Shown here: positions 16,206 through 24,173 of the stretch, piece by piece
Numbering within the stretch: position 1 is the stretch's first letter
How the letters are laid out: every line of letters begins with the position of its first letter
NCBI RefSeq assembly: GCF_900091585.1
Contig: NZ_FMHT01000003.1
Location: 1,907,501-1,971,500, forward strand
Length of the DNA: 64,000 bases
Direction: 5' to 3'
From: Micromonospora nigra
GTDB lineage: Bacteria; Actinomycetota; Actinomycetes; Mycobacteriales; Micromonosporaceae
Notes under the pieces: generated by a model
The model's database searches: none
What the model was told of the DNA's origin: nothing
What the model saw: the letters and a program-made list of their open reading frames with translations, nothing else
Made by a program: the position numbers and the translations under genes

Positions 16206-17261
16206 TCACATCGTCGCGGTGACCTTCTTCAGCCCGCGCGGGGAGTCGGGATCCTCACCCCGGGCCAGCGCCAGGGCGAGCGCCAGCCGCTGCAACGGCA
16301 GGATGTCCAGCAGCGGGGCGTAGCGCTCGTCGACCTCGGGGACGGCCATCCGGGTGGCGCCCCCGACCTCGGCCGAGCCGACCACCACCACGTCGGCGCG
16401 GCGCTCCCCGAGCCGGGGCAGCACCTCACCCATGGACCGCCCACCCGGCCCGGAGCCGACCACGGCGAGCACCGGAACGTCCGGGTCGGTCATCGCGAGG
16501 GGGCCGTGCAGCAGGTCGGCGCCGGAGAAGGCCAGCGCCGGCAGGTACGAGGTCTCCATCAGTTTCAGCGCCGCCTCCCGGGCGGTCGGGTACGCGTACC
16601 CCCGGCCGGTGGTGACGAGTTGCGCCGCGAACCGGTAGCGCGGGGCGAGCCGGGTCGGGGTGGGGTCGTCCAGGGTGCGGGCGGCCAGGTCGGGCAGGGC
16701 GGCGAGGGCGGCGCGCTCCTCGGCGGGCAGTGTTCCGTCGCCACCGGCCCGGACGCCCTCGACGAGCATCAGCAGGGCGAGCAGTTCGGCGGTGTAGGTC
16801 TTCGTGGCGGCCACCGCACGTTCGTGGCCGGCGGCGATGTCGACGCTCAGTTCGGCGACGTCGGCCAGCGGCGAGTCGGGGGCGTTGGTGACCGCGAGGG
16901 TCAGCGCGCCGGACGCGCGGGCGCTGCGCAGCACCTCGGCGAGGTCGGGCGAGCCGCCGCTCTGGCTGACCCCGACGACGAGCGCGTCGGACAGGTCGGG
17001 CCGGGCGCCGTAGACGGTGACGACGCTGGGCGAGGCGAGCCCGGCGGGCAGCCCGAGCCGGATCTCGGTGAGGTAGGCCCCGTAGAGCGCGGCGTGGTCG
17101 GAGGTGCCCCGGGCGGTGAACACGACGTGCCGGGGGCGGCGTTGCGCCACGACCGCCGCGACGTGGGCGATCTCGCGGGCGTGGTCGGTGGAGAGCAGGC
17201 GCGCGTAACCGGCGGGCTGCTCGTCGATGTCGGCGGCCATGCCGGCCCCTGGACGCGTCAC
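16206..17261 (-). CDS. SIS-domain sugar-phosphate isomerase-like protein
   Basis: A 351-residue protein with two SIS domains, like the isomerase half of GlmS or AgaS/FrlB-type deglycases. The first SIS has VFTARGTSDHAALYG and VGVSQSGGSPDLAEVL; the second has GRGYAYPTAREAALKLMET, typical of the glucosamine-6-phosphate binding half. There is no glutaminase domain, so it is not GlmS itself; amino-sugar phosphate isomerisation or deamination is likely. GTG 17261 is chosen because GGGAGGAG sits seven bases before it; ATG 17240 is less well placed. A strong palindromic operator candidate lies 55 bases upstream. Confidence 0.86.
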   Translation of the reverse strand: MTRPGAGMAADIDEQPAGYARLLSTDHAREIAHVAAVVAQRRPRHVVFTARGTSDHAALYGAYLTEIRLGLPAGLASPSVVTVYGARPDLSDALVVGVSQSGGSPDLAEVLRSARASGALTLAVTNAPDSPLADVAELSVDIAAGHERAVAATKTYTAELLALLMLVEGVRAGGDGTLPAEERAALAALPDLAARTLDDPTPTRLAPRYRFAAQLVTTGRGYAYPTAREAALKLMETSYLPALAFSGADLLHGPLAMTDPDVPVLAVVGSGPGGRSMGEVLPRLGERRADVVVVGSAEVGGATRMAVPEVDERYAPLLDILPLQRLALALALARGEDPDSPRGLKKVTATM

Positions 17262-17315
17262 GGAAGCTCCTCCCACTGCGCGTTCGCCGCGCGTTTGCTG
17301 CTCAGTCTTGCATGT

Positions 17316-17329
17316 TTGATCTAGATCAA
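17316..17329. promoter_or_regulatory. 14-bp palindromic operator, DasR-like
   Basis: TTGATCTAGATCAA is a perfect palindrome in the divergent region between the SIS and TPR genes. It shares the CTAG centre and ten of fourteen positions with the Streptomyces DasR site (core CTGGTCTAGACCAG), whose regulator senses glucosamine-6-phosphate. This fits the amino-sugar SIS gene, but the binding factor is inferred. Confidence 0.5.
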
Positions 17330-17353
17330 GCAATCGAACGAGCAGAATCGAAC

Positions 17354-17384
17354 AGGTGATCACCAAAGTGAGGCGAGATCACCT
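17354..17384. promoter_or_regulatory. Second dyad near the TPR gene start
   Basis: GGTGATCACC at 17355-17364 is a perfect 10-bp palindrome, and AGGTGATC at 17354 pairs with GATCACCT at 17377-17384 across 15 bases. Just upstream AATCGAAC occurs twice, 14 bases apart. They could be operators or an mRNA hairpin for the TPR gene. Confidence 0.35.
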
Positions 17385-17424
17385 ACGCTGTCGCCGCACC
17401 GCACCCGACGAGCGAGAGGACGAC

Positions 17425-19251
17425 GTGGCCGAGGGAACGGACGACCGTGCGCTGCCGGCGTCGGAGGAACTGACCCTGGCCCGCCGGGCGCTGGTCGACG
17501 GTGACCTGACATCCGCCGCCGGTCACGTCGCCGCCGCCCTCGCCCAGGCCCCGACCCTGCCGGAGGTCCACGAGATCCTCGCCCGGCTCGCCGCAGCCGG
17601 CGGCGAGGACGCCCTGGACCTCTTCCCCCTGCAACACCACACCTTCGTCGGCACCGTCGTCGCCCGCGCCCACCTGCTGGCCGCCGCCGGTCGGCCCGCG
17701 GAGGGCCTGGACCTGCTCGTCGCCGCGACCGGGCACACCCCCACGGCCGACTGGGCGGGGGTGCCCTGGGTGACCGCCCCCGAGCTGGCCGACCGGCTCG
17801 ACCCGGAACGGTCCGCCCGGATCCTCATGCAGGTCTGCGCCGCCGTGCCCGACCCGGTGCCCCGTCCGCAGCGGGCCGCACTGGCGGCCTACCTCACGCT
17901 GGCCCGCAACGCGATCACCGTCCACCCCGGGCACGGCCTGCTGCTGGGCGCGGCGTCCGCGCTGGCCCGGCGGGTCGGCGAGGCGGCGCTCGCGGTCCGC
18001 TGGGCCGAGCGGGGGGTACGCGCCGAGCCGTCGAAGATCGGCGAGGTGTGGCTCGGGTACGCGCTGCGCAGCGCCGGCCGGGTCCGGGAGGCGGTGGCGG
18101 CGCTGCGCCGAGCCGTCGGCCACGATCCCGACGACCTGTCCGTCTACGCCGACATCGCCGGCACCCTGGCCGACCACGGCCGCCTCGACGAGGCCCTCAG
18201 CTGGGTGGACCGGGCGCTGGCCCGGGACCCGTCCTTCGACTGCGCCGTGCACACCGCCCACCGGCTGCGCTTCCAGCGCGACGGCGACGTGGCCCACCTG
18301 GTCGCGCTGGCGGACTTCGTGCGTGACCACCCCGACGACACCCACGAGCACGGCGACCTGGCCGAGTGCTGCCGGTCCCGGCCCTGGCTCGGTCAGGTCG
18401 CCCCGGCCGAGGGAGTGCTGCCGGAGGCGCTGCGGCAGATCGTGGCCGACGACCACGGCGGCCTCGGCTCGGCCGTCCTGCTCCGTACGCCCCCGCCGCC
18501 CAGCGCGCTGCGTACCGCGTCCTGGATCTCGCCCGGACTGCGCGTGGAGGTTCCCGAGCCCGACGGACCGGACCCGCGCGAACCCCGGCGATCGACCACC
18601 CGCCCGCTGTGGCGCTACGACGACGGGGTTCCCGTGCCCGCGCTGCCCGCGCCCACCCCGGAGGCGGCCCGGCGGCTGCGGGAACTCGCCCACCCGGCCT
18701 GGCAGCACCCGCCCGCGGCCTACGACGCGGCCGTCGGCCTGGCCACCCTCGACCTGGCGGATCTGCTCGGCCTGCTGGTGCATCCGCCCGAGCCTCCGCC
18801 GACGGCGCTGGGCCGGGTGCTGGCCACGCAGGACCCCAGCCTGTGGATCCGCAGCGCGCAGGTCTGGGCGTGCCTCGGCCTGTTGCACCACAACACCGAC
18901 GAGCCCTGGGCCGGCTCGACCCGGCGACGGGTGCTGCGGGAGCTGATCTGGGACGTCGAGGACTGGATCACGGAGGCCGCCCTGTTCGCCCTGGTCACCG
19001 CCGCCTGGGTGGATCCGGGGGCACGCCCCGACGTGGCCCGTACGGTGGCGGCACGGCTGGCCGACGCGGTCGAGGTGGCGCAGTCCCGCCAGGTGCCGAT
19101 CGCCGTCTCGCTGGCCCACCTGGCCCTGGCCACCCCGGAGTTGGACCCCGACACCCGCGCCGTGGCCCGCGCCCTGGCCGGTGCAGCGCAGCGACGCCGT
19201 GGGGGTCGGCTCCGCCGCCTCCTGCGCGCCCTCCGGTGGCGGCGGAGCTGA
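17425..19251 (+). CDS. Tetratricopeptide-repeat protein
   Basis: A 608-residue soluble protein of unknown function. TPR-like helices are clear at about residues 15-70 and 190-300, where GEVWLGYALRSAGRVREAVAALRRA and DLSVYADIAGTLADHGRLDEALSWVDRAL show the 34-residue pattern. The C-terminal half is helical with no recognised domain and ends in a very basic tail (RRRGGRLRRLLRALRWRRS). No signal peptide or membrane segment is seen. GTG 17425 follows GAGAGGA; the frame is open further upstream but that part overlaps the operator region. It ends nine bases before the converging exporter gene. Such proteins usually act as scaffolds; partners unknown. Confidence 0.8.
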   Translation: MAEGTDDRALPASEELTLARRALVDGDLTSAAGHVAAALAQAPTLPEVHEILARLAAAGGEDALDLFPLQHHTFVGTVVARAHLLAAAGRPAEGLDLLVAATGHTPTADWAGVPWVTAPELADRLDPERSARILMQVCAAVPDPVPRPQRAALAAYLTLARNAITVHPGHGLLLGAASALARRVGEAALAVRWAERGVRAEPSKIGEVWLGYALRSAGRVREAVAALRRAVGHDPDDLSVYADIAGTLADHGRLDEALSWVDRALARDPSFDCAVHTAHRLRFQRDGDVAHLVALADFVRDHPDDTHEHGDLAECCRSRPWLGQVAPAEGVLPEALRQIVADDHGGLGSAVLLRTPPPPSALRTASWISPGLRVEVPEPDGPDPREPRRSTTRPLWRYDDGVPVPALPAPTPEAARRLRELAHPAWQHPPAAYDAAVGLATLDLADLLGLLVHPPEPPPTALGRVLATQDPSLWIRSAQVWACLGLLHHNTDEPWAGSTRRRVLRELIWDVEDWITEAALFALVTAAWVDPGARPDVARTVAARLADAVEVAQSRQVPIAVSLAHLALATPELDPDTRAVARALAGAAQRRRGGRLRRLLRALRWRRS

Positions 19252-19260
19252 CCGGCTCCG

Positions 19261-20847
19261 TCAGACGGCGGGCGCCTTGGCGAGCGCGGTCCCGGCCTGC
19301 TCCTCCTCCGTCGCCCCGGGCGGGGGCTCGTTGACGGTACGCAGCGGAATCTCCCGGATGAACCAGGCGAGCGCCGGCACCGCCAAGGTGAACAGCACCG
19401 CCCACCAGAACACGTGCGAGATGGCGTCGGCGAGACCACCGAGGACCACGTCGCGGGCCGCCGCCGGCAGCGCCCGGAGCTGTTCCAGGTCCATCGCCGC
19501 GCCAGCCTCACCACCGCCGCCGAACGCCGCCCCGGCCGGCGAACCGCCGAGCCGGTTGGCGAAGATCGCGCCGAACAGGGAGATACCCAACGAGCCGCCG
19601 ATCGAGCGGAAGAAGGTGGCGGCACCGCTGGCCGCCCCCAGGTCCTTCTGCGCCACACTGTTCTGCGCGATCAGCATGGTGGTCTGCATCAGGAAGCCCA
19701 TGCCGACACCCAGCACCACCATGTAGAGCGCGGACTCCGTCCTGCTGGTGTCCACGTCGAGCAGGGTGAGCAGCCCCAGGCCCAGGGTCATCACCACACC
19801 GCCGACGATCGGGTAGACCCGGTAGTGCCCCGTCCTGGTGATCGCCCGGCCGACCACCAGCGAGACGACCAGCATGCCGAACATCAACGGCAGCAGCAGC
19901 AGCCCGGAGTCGGTGGCCGAGGCGCCCTGCACGGTCTGCTGGTAGAGCGGGAGGAAGTTCATCGCGCCGAACATGGCGAAGCCGAGCAGGAAACCGACCA
20001 GCGAGATCAGCGCGAAGTTGCGGTTGGTGAACAAACCGAGCGGCAGGATCGGCTCGACGGCCCGGTGCTCGACCAGGCCGAACGCCACGAGGGCGACCAG
20101 GGCCAGCGCGGCGAGGCCGAGGATCTGCGGGGACGCCCAGGCGTACTCGTTGCCACCCCAGGTGGTCATCAGCACGATCGCGGTGATGCCCACCGAGAGC
20201 AGCGCGGCACCCAGCCAGTCGATCCGGTGCACGGTGCGGTGTCTCGGCAGCCGCAGGGTGGCGAGCAGCAGGACCAGGGCCACACCCCCGAGGGGCAGGT
20301 TGACGTAGAAGGCCCAGCGCCAGGAGAGGTTGTCGGTGATGAAGCCGCCGACCAACGGCCCGGCCACCATGGCGACGGCCATGATGCCCGCGATCATGCC
20401 CTGGTAGCGGCCCCGCTCGCGGGGCGGCACGAGGTCGCCGATGATCGCCATGACGCCGACTATCAGACCGCCGCCGCCGAGGCCCTGGAGGGCGCGGAAG
20501 GCGATCAGCTGGACCATGCCGCTGTCCGGGCCGCCGAGCACGCCCGAACCGGCCATGCCGCAGAGGGCCGAGCCGGCCAGGAAGACCACGACGGCGGTCA
20601 GGAAGACGGACCTGCGACCGTAGAGATCGCCGAGCTTGCCCCAGATCGGGGTGGAGACGGTGGTGCCCAGCACGTACGCGGTGACCACCCAGGTGAAGTG
20701 GTCGAGGCCGCCGAACTCGCCGACGATGCGCGGCAGGGCAGTGCTGACGATCATGTTGTCGAGCATCGCCAGCATCATGGCTATCATCAGGCCGAACAGC
20801 ACCAACCGGATGCGGGGTCGTGCCACGGTCTGGTCTGACTGAATCAT
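19261..20847 (-). CDS. DHA2-family MFS multidrug exporter
   Basis: Proton-driven drug efflux protein of 528 residues with about 14 transmembrane segments, the EmrB/QacA arrangement. LDNMIVSTALPRIVGEFGG in helix 1, GKLGDLYGRRSVFL in loop 2-3 (motif A) and GPLVGGFITDNLSWRWAFYVNLP (motif C and following loop) are family signatures. ATG 20847 is chosen with GGGAG seven bases upstream. It is transcribed away from a TetR gene with two tandem operators between them, so it is very probably repressed by that TetR protein and induced by an unknown drug or metabolite. Confidence 0.93.
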   Translation of the reverse strand: MIQSDQTVARPRIRLVLFGLMIAMMLAMLDNMIVSTALPRIVGEFGGLDHFTWVVTAYVLGTTVSTPIWGKLGDLYGRRSVFLTAVVVFLAGSALCGMAGSGVLGGPDSGMVQLIAFRALQGLGGGGLIVGVMAIIGDLVPPRERGRYQGMIAGIMAVAMVAGPLVGGFITDNLSWRWAFYVNLPLGGVALVLLLATLRLPRHRTVHRIDWLGAALLSVGITAIVLMTTWGGNEYAWASPQILGLAALALVALVAFGLVEHRAVEPILPLGLFTNRNFALISLVGFLLGFAMFGAMNFLPLYQQTVQGASATDSGLLLLPLMFGMLVVSLVVGRAITRTGHYRVYPIVGGVVMTLGLGLLTLLDVDTSRTESALYMVVLGVGMGFLMQTTMLIAQNSVAQKDLGAASGAATFFRSIGGSLGISLFGAIFANRLGGSPAGAAFGGGGEAGAAMDLEQLRALPAAARDVVLGGLADAISHVFWWAVLFTLAVPALAWFIREIPLRTVNEPPPGATEEEQAGTALAKAPAV

Positions 20848-20879
20848 CGGTAGGCTCCCCCGAGAGTTTTGCCGCACTT

Positions 20880-20921
20880 ACTTGCCGCCCGGTCAGTGAC
20901 CTTACTAGCCGCACGGCAAGT
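20880..20921. promoter_or_regulatory. Tandem TetR operators
   Basis: Two 18-bp imperfect palindromes, ACTTGCCGCCCGGTCAGT (20880-20897) and ACTAGCCGCACGGCAAGT (20904-20921), lie 24 bp apart centre to centre in the region shared by the exporter and the TetR gene. Six and seven of the eight half-site positions match within each. Binding here would control both genes. Confidence 0.7.
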
Positions 20922-20959
20922 TGGAGGCGAGGTCCGATCAAACGAGTTGGGTGGTGCGG

Positions 20960-21547
20960 GTGAGCCAGAGCACAGGCGGCACGCGGGAGCGGATCAAGGC
21001 CGTCGCGCTGGAGCTCTTCACCGAGCAGGGCTACGAGGCGACGTCACTGCGGGAGATCGCCGAACGGCTGGGTGTGACGAAGGCCGCCCTCTACTACCAC
21101 TTCAAGAGCAAGGACGAACTCGTCACCAGCTTCGTCGAGGACCGCTTCGGTCGGATGGACGAGCTGATCGCCTGGGCCGAGTCACAGCCCGTGAGCGCCG
21201 CCACCCGACGCGCCGTCGTCGGCCGGTACGCCGACACCATGTTCGCCGGCGAACAGCCCGCCGTGATGCGCTTCTTCGAGCAGAACCAGACGGTGCTGAG
21301 GAGCCTGCCGGCCGGCCGGGACCTGCGGGAGCGCATGCTGCGCCTGGCGAGCACGCTGTGTCGGGGTGACGAATCCCCCAGCGGTCAGCTACGGGCCACC
21401 CTGGCCCTGTTCGCCGTGCACAGCAGCTGGTTCGCCGTCCGCAGCCCCGGCATCACCGACGCCGAGCGCAAGCGGATCGCCCTGGAGGTCGCCGACGAAC
21501 TCCTCGCCGGGATCGGCGAACACTCCCCACCCCCCACCGCCGCCTGA
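20960..21547 (+). CDS. TetR-family repressor of the adjacent exporter
   Basis: A 195-residue regulator. The N-terminal HTH is complete: TRERIKAVALELFTEQGYEATSLREIAERLGVTKAALYYHFKSKDELV, helix 3 being VTKAALYYHF. The C-terminal ligand domain (about residues 60-190) is variable, as usual. It diverges from the MFS gene across two tandem operators, so it most likely represses both. I start at GTG 20960 (MSQSTGG); GTG 20951 and a TTG at 20921 are in frame, but the latter would overlap the operator. Confidence 0.9.
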   Translation: MSQSTGGTRERIKAVALELFTEQGYEATSLREIAERLGVTKAALYYHFKSKDELVTSFVEDRFGRMDELIAWAESQPVSAATRRAVVGRYADTMFAGEQPAVMRFFEQNQTVLRSLPAGRDLRERMLRLASTLCRGDESPSGQLRATLALFAVHSSWFAVRSPGITDAERKRIALEVADELLAGIGEHSPPPTAA

Positions 21548-21638
21548 CCGCGCCCGGCGAGCCGGGCGATCAGGCCGGCCAGGGTGGCGTGGACCCCCTG
21601 CGTGCGGCCGGTGCAAGAAGCGAGGGTGGTCAGGTGGG

Positions 21639-22151
21639 TCAGCGCAGCGGGGTCAGGGTGAGACGCAGGGCCAGCAGGTCGACACCGGGCAGCGGGGACC
21701 AGTCCTTCTCGGGCAACCGGACGAAGCCGCGCCGCTCGTAGAGGCGGTGGGCGGACTCGGCGAAGCCGCTGCGGACGCAGATCACCACGGCCGAGCACCC
21801 CAGCCCGGCAGCCCGCGACACGCACGCCTCGACCAGCGCCGCCCCCGCGCCCCGACCCTGCGCCGACGGATCCACCGCGAGCATCCGGAACTCGGCCTCC
21901 CCGGGCCCGGACAACTCGGCGTAGGGACTGCCCGGCAGCACGAAGGTGACCGAGCCGAGCAGGTCGCCGGCAGCCTCGTCGACCGCCACCAGCACCTCGC
22001 CGTGCGCGGCACGACCCACCACGTCGGCCAGCACGTCGGCGTACCCGTTCTCGCCCTTGAGCTGACCGTCCGCCTCGTACGCGGCCACGGTCAGCCGGGC
22101 CACCTTCGGGAAGTCGACCGCCTCGGCCCGCCGAACCTGGACGCCTGTCAA
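21639..22151 (-). CDS. GNAT-family N-acetyltransferase
   Basis: A 170-residue acetyl-CoA dependent acetyltransferase. The acetyl-CoA pyrophosphate loop is at LAVDPSAQGRGAGAALVEAC near residues 91-110, and SAHRLYERRGFVRL is the usual C-terminal element. The substrate is unknown. The start is TTG 22151, an unusual codon supported by its four-base overlap (TTGA) with the stop of the biotinyl-domain gene and by the correct N-terminus VRRAEAVDFPKV. Translational coupling to that gene is likely. Confidence 0.85.
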   Translation of the reverse strand: MTGVQVRRAEAVDFPKVARLTVAAYEADGQLKGENGYADVLADVVGRAAHGEVLVAVDEAAGDLLGSVTFVLPGSPYAELSGPGEAEFRMLAVDPSAQGRGAGAALVEACVSRAAGLGCSAVVICVRSGFAESAHRLYERRGFVRLPEKDWSPLPGVDLLALRLTLTPLR

Positions 22152-22363
22152 CCGATCACCGCGATGAGGTCACCGTCCTGCACGACGTCGCCCTCGTTCA
22201 CGGCGAGCTGCTGCACGACGCCGTCGGACTCGGCGACCACCGGAATCTCCATCTTCATCGACTCCAGGATCACCAGCGTGTCCCCCTCCGACACGCTGTC
22301 CCCGGCCGACGCGACGACCTTCCAGACGTTCGCCACCATCTCGGCGCGGATCTCCTCGGCCAT
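22148..22363 (-). CDS. Biotin/lipoyl attachment protein, TB7.3-like
   Basis: A 71-residue stand-alone biotinyl domain. The acceptor lysine is in LESMKMEIPV near residue 36, the canonical biotinylation motif, and EGDVVQDGDLIAVIG closes the barrel. It matches M. tuberculosis TB7.3 (Rv3221c) in length and motif and lies in the same setting, next to sigH/rshA. Stand-alone domains of this type may serve as carriers for acyl-CoA carboxylases; the partner is not in the window. ATG 22363 follows GAGGG. Confidence 0.9.
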   Translation of the reverse strand: MAEEIRAEMVANVWKVVASAGDSVSEGDTLVILESMKMEIPVVAESDGVVQQLAVNEGDVVQDGDLIAVIG

Positions 22364-22568
22364 GTCCGGCCCTCCCTCTCGCGAATGCTGCGACGTATCC
22401 AATCATGCGGCGGCCCCCCGTGGGCGCGGAGCGGCGTTCGTGCCCTTCTCGGGATCCACTCAACCGGCCGCACTAGCATCAGCGGGTCGGACCCCGGCAC
22501 CGGGCGGCCCGCGTGTACGCCGACGCCGAGGGTCGCGCAGACGGTCCGACCATCACGAGGAGGTCAGC

Positions 22569-22643
22569 ATGGCGAAGAAGGCCCGCAAGAAGAAGGCCCG
22601 TAAGAAGAGCGCCGCCAACCACGGCAAGCGCCCCAACTCCTGA
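22569..22643 (+). CDS. Ribosomal protein bL37, 24 residues
   Basis: A tiny, very basic ORF beginning MAKKARKKKARKKS and ending NHGKRPNS, preceded by GAGGAGG five bases before the ATG. The KANHGKRPN-type C-terminus and the length match the actinobacterial large-subunit protein bL37 first seen in mycobacterial ribosome structures, which lies near the peptidyl-transferase centre. In mycobacteria its gene also lies near sigH. It diverges from the TB7.3 gene and ends at a shared terminator. Easily missed because of its size. Confidence 0.88.
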   Translation: MAKKARKKKARKKSAANHGKRPNS

Positions 22644-22683
22644 TCGGGGGGCCGGTCACGGCCCGACGCGGATCAGACGACGA

Positions 22684-22725
22684 GACCGGTGGCCCGGGTC
22701 GGCATGTCGACCCGGGCCACCGGTC
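22684..22725. terminator. Shared terminator of bL37 and rsrA
   Basis: An 18-bp perfect stem (22684-22701 with 22708-22725) and six-base loop lie between converging genes; it should stop transcripts from both directions. Confidence 0.7.
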
Positions 22726-22743
22726 CGCGTGATTCCGTCGCGG

Positions 22744-23031
22744 TCAGTCGGCGAGTTCGCGCGACTCGCTGCTCTCGAAGACGACCAGCTCGCTGATCCG
22801 TACCCGGAGCCGCTCGCGCAGCTCGTCGGGCGCGGACTCGTTGCCGCAGCAGCGGGCGACGAGCGCCTTGACCTCCTGCTCGATGCCGTACTCGCGCAGA
22901 CACGGGCCACACTCGTCGAGGTGGTGCCGGATCAGGGTGCGCCGTTCCTCGGCGCACTCCAGGTCGAGGTAGAGGTAGACCTCGGCGATGACCTCGCGGC
23001 AGTCCGTCTTGTGCGGATCTCCACAGCTCAC
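22744..23031 (-). CDS. rsrA: Zinc anti-sigma factor RsrA/RshA
   Basis: A 95-residue redox-sensing anti-sigma factor that holds SigR inactive until disulfide stress oxidises it. Cys11, His37, Cys41 and Cys44 (HLDECGPC) reproduce the ZAS motif at the same residue numbers as S. coelicolor RsrA, and Cys3 is also present; in RsrA a Cys11-Cys44 disulfide triggers release. An extra Cys61-Cys62 pair lies after the zinc site. The GTG start at 23031 is one base from the sigR stop, so the two are made together. In this context the assignment is firm. Confidence 0.95.
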   Translation of the reverse strand: MSCGDPHKTDCREVIAEVYLYLDLECAEERRTLIRHHLDECGPCLREYGIEQEVKALVARCCGNESAPDELRERLRVRISELVVFESSESRELAD

Positions 23032-23032
23032 G

Positions 23033-23842
23033 TCACACCTCCCGGCCGGCGGCAGCGGTGGAGCCCTTCGACGACGCCGCACCGGAGAACCCGCGCTCCG
23101 CGGCGTAGCCCTCCAGTAGCTTGCGCAGATTGCGACGACCGCGGTGCAGCCGCGACATCACCGTGCCGATCGGCGTACCCATGATGTCGGCGACCTCCTT
23201 GTAGGAGAAGCCCTCGACATCGGTGAGGTAGACAGCCAGGCGGAACTCCTCCGGTAGCTGCTGGAGTGCCTCCTTGACGTCGCTGTCGGGCAGCCGGTCC
23301 AGCGCCTCCGTCTCGGCCGAACGCAGGCCACTGGAGGTGTGCGACTCGGCCTCGGCGAGCTGCCAGTCGGTGATCTCGTCGGTCGGCGCCTGGACCGGCT
23401 GGCGCTGCCGCTTGCGGTAGGAGTTGATGTAGGTGTTGGTCAGGATGCGGTACAGCCAGGCCTTGAGGTTCGTGCCCTCCTCGAACTGGTGGAAGGCCAC
23501 GTACGCCTTGAGGTACGTCTCCTGGACCAGATCCTCGGCATCCGCCGGGTTGCGGGTCATCCGCAGACCGGCTGCGTAGAGCTGATCGACGAAGGGCATT
23601 GCGTCCCGCTCGAAGCGGGCCCTGCGCTCGTCCGTCTTCTCGGTGGTCAACCGCACATCCCCTCGCGTCGGATGCTGTCCCGCCGAGGATACGCGCACGG
23701 ACCCGTCGGCCGACTCGGTTCCGACAGGTGTGCCCCCGCTCACCGCCGGTACCGCCGCGGGCCACTGCGGGCCGTCGAGCAGCCGCCGCAGCCGCCGCAC
23801 CCCCCGTTCGTCCCGTTCCCGGTTCCGTGTCTCGATCGGCAC
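23033..23842 (-). CDS. sigR: Thiol-stress ECF sigma factor SigR/SigH
   Basis: Directs RNA polymerase to oxidative/disulfide-stress promoters (GGAAT-N18-19-GTT). Region 2 is at [21 protein letters not shown] and region 4 at [42 protein letters not shown]. From GTG 23842 the protein has 269 residues, including an N-terminal extension of about 64 before the conserved [22 protein letters not shown] precedes it at good distance. An internal TTG at 23650, with GAGGGG eight bases upstream, would give the normal-length form of 205 residues. This resembles the long SigR' and short SigR of Streptomyces. It is co-transcribed with rsrA. Confidence 0.94.
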   Translation of the reverse strand: MPIETRNRERDERGVRRLRRLLDGPQWPAAVPAVSGGTPVGTESADGSVRVSSAGQHPTRGDVRLTTEKTDERRARFERDAMPFVDQLYAAGLRMTRNPADAEDLVQETYLKAYVAFHQFEEGTNLKAWLYRILTNTYINSYRKRQRQPVQAPTDEITDWQLAEAESHTSSGLRSAETEALDRLPDSDVKEALQQLPEEFRLAVYLTDVEGFSYKEVADIMGTPIGTVMSRLHRGRRNLRKLLEGYAAERGFSGAASSKGSTAAAGREV

Positions 23843-24173
23843 CGGTCACCCCCTCCGCCACTCGTGTCCTCCGAGGGGTGCAACGCGACCGCAGGGGCGG
23901 GACATTCCGGATGCTCCGGCCCCGTTCCTGGTCCCGGCCCCGACGGGGTGCCGACGCTGGGACCAGGAAGGGCCTGGGAGGGACGGTACGACCGCCCGAA
24001 CCGGGCGGGCGGCACCATCGGATGCAACGACCCTGCGCCGCCGCCGGACACGGGCTGCGGGGACCGCGAGGGACGCGGCGACCCCGGCATCATCCCGGGC
24101 GTCGGGCCCGCGCCCGGCGGCGTCGACGACCACCGGGCACCCGACCCGCCAGCACCGCCCCCGGGGTCGGCCC
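23843..24173 (-). promoter_or_regulatory. sigR upstream region, 331 bases without a gene
   Basis: Besides the SigR-type promoter at 23882-23908, this stretch holds a hairpin with an 11-bp stem (23925-23935 with 23959-23969) that could end the transcript of the hydrolase gene upstream. The remaining bases to 24173 show no ORF with coding character and no other element I can support. Confidence 0.45.
23882..23908 (-). promoter_or_regulatory. SigR-type promoter of sigR
   Basis: On the minus strand GGAAT (23908-23904) and GTT (23884-23882) are separated by 19 bases, matching the SigR/SigH consensus GGAAT-N18/19-GTT. Transcription would start about 30 bases before the long GTG start, which gives an autoregulatory loop. 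Confidence 0.7.
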
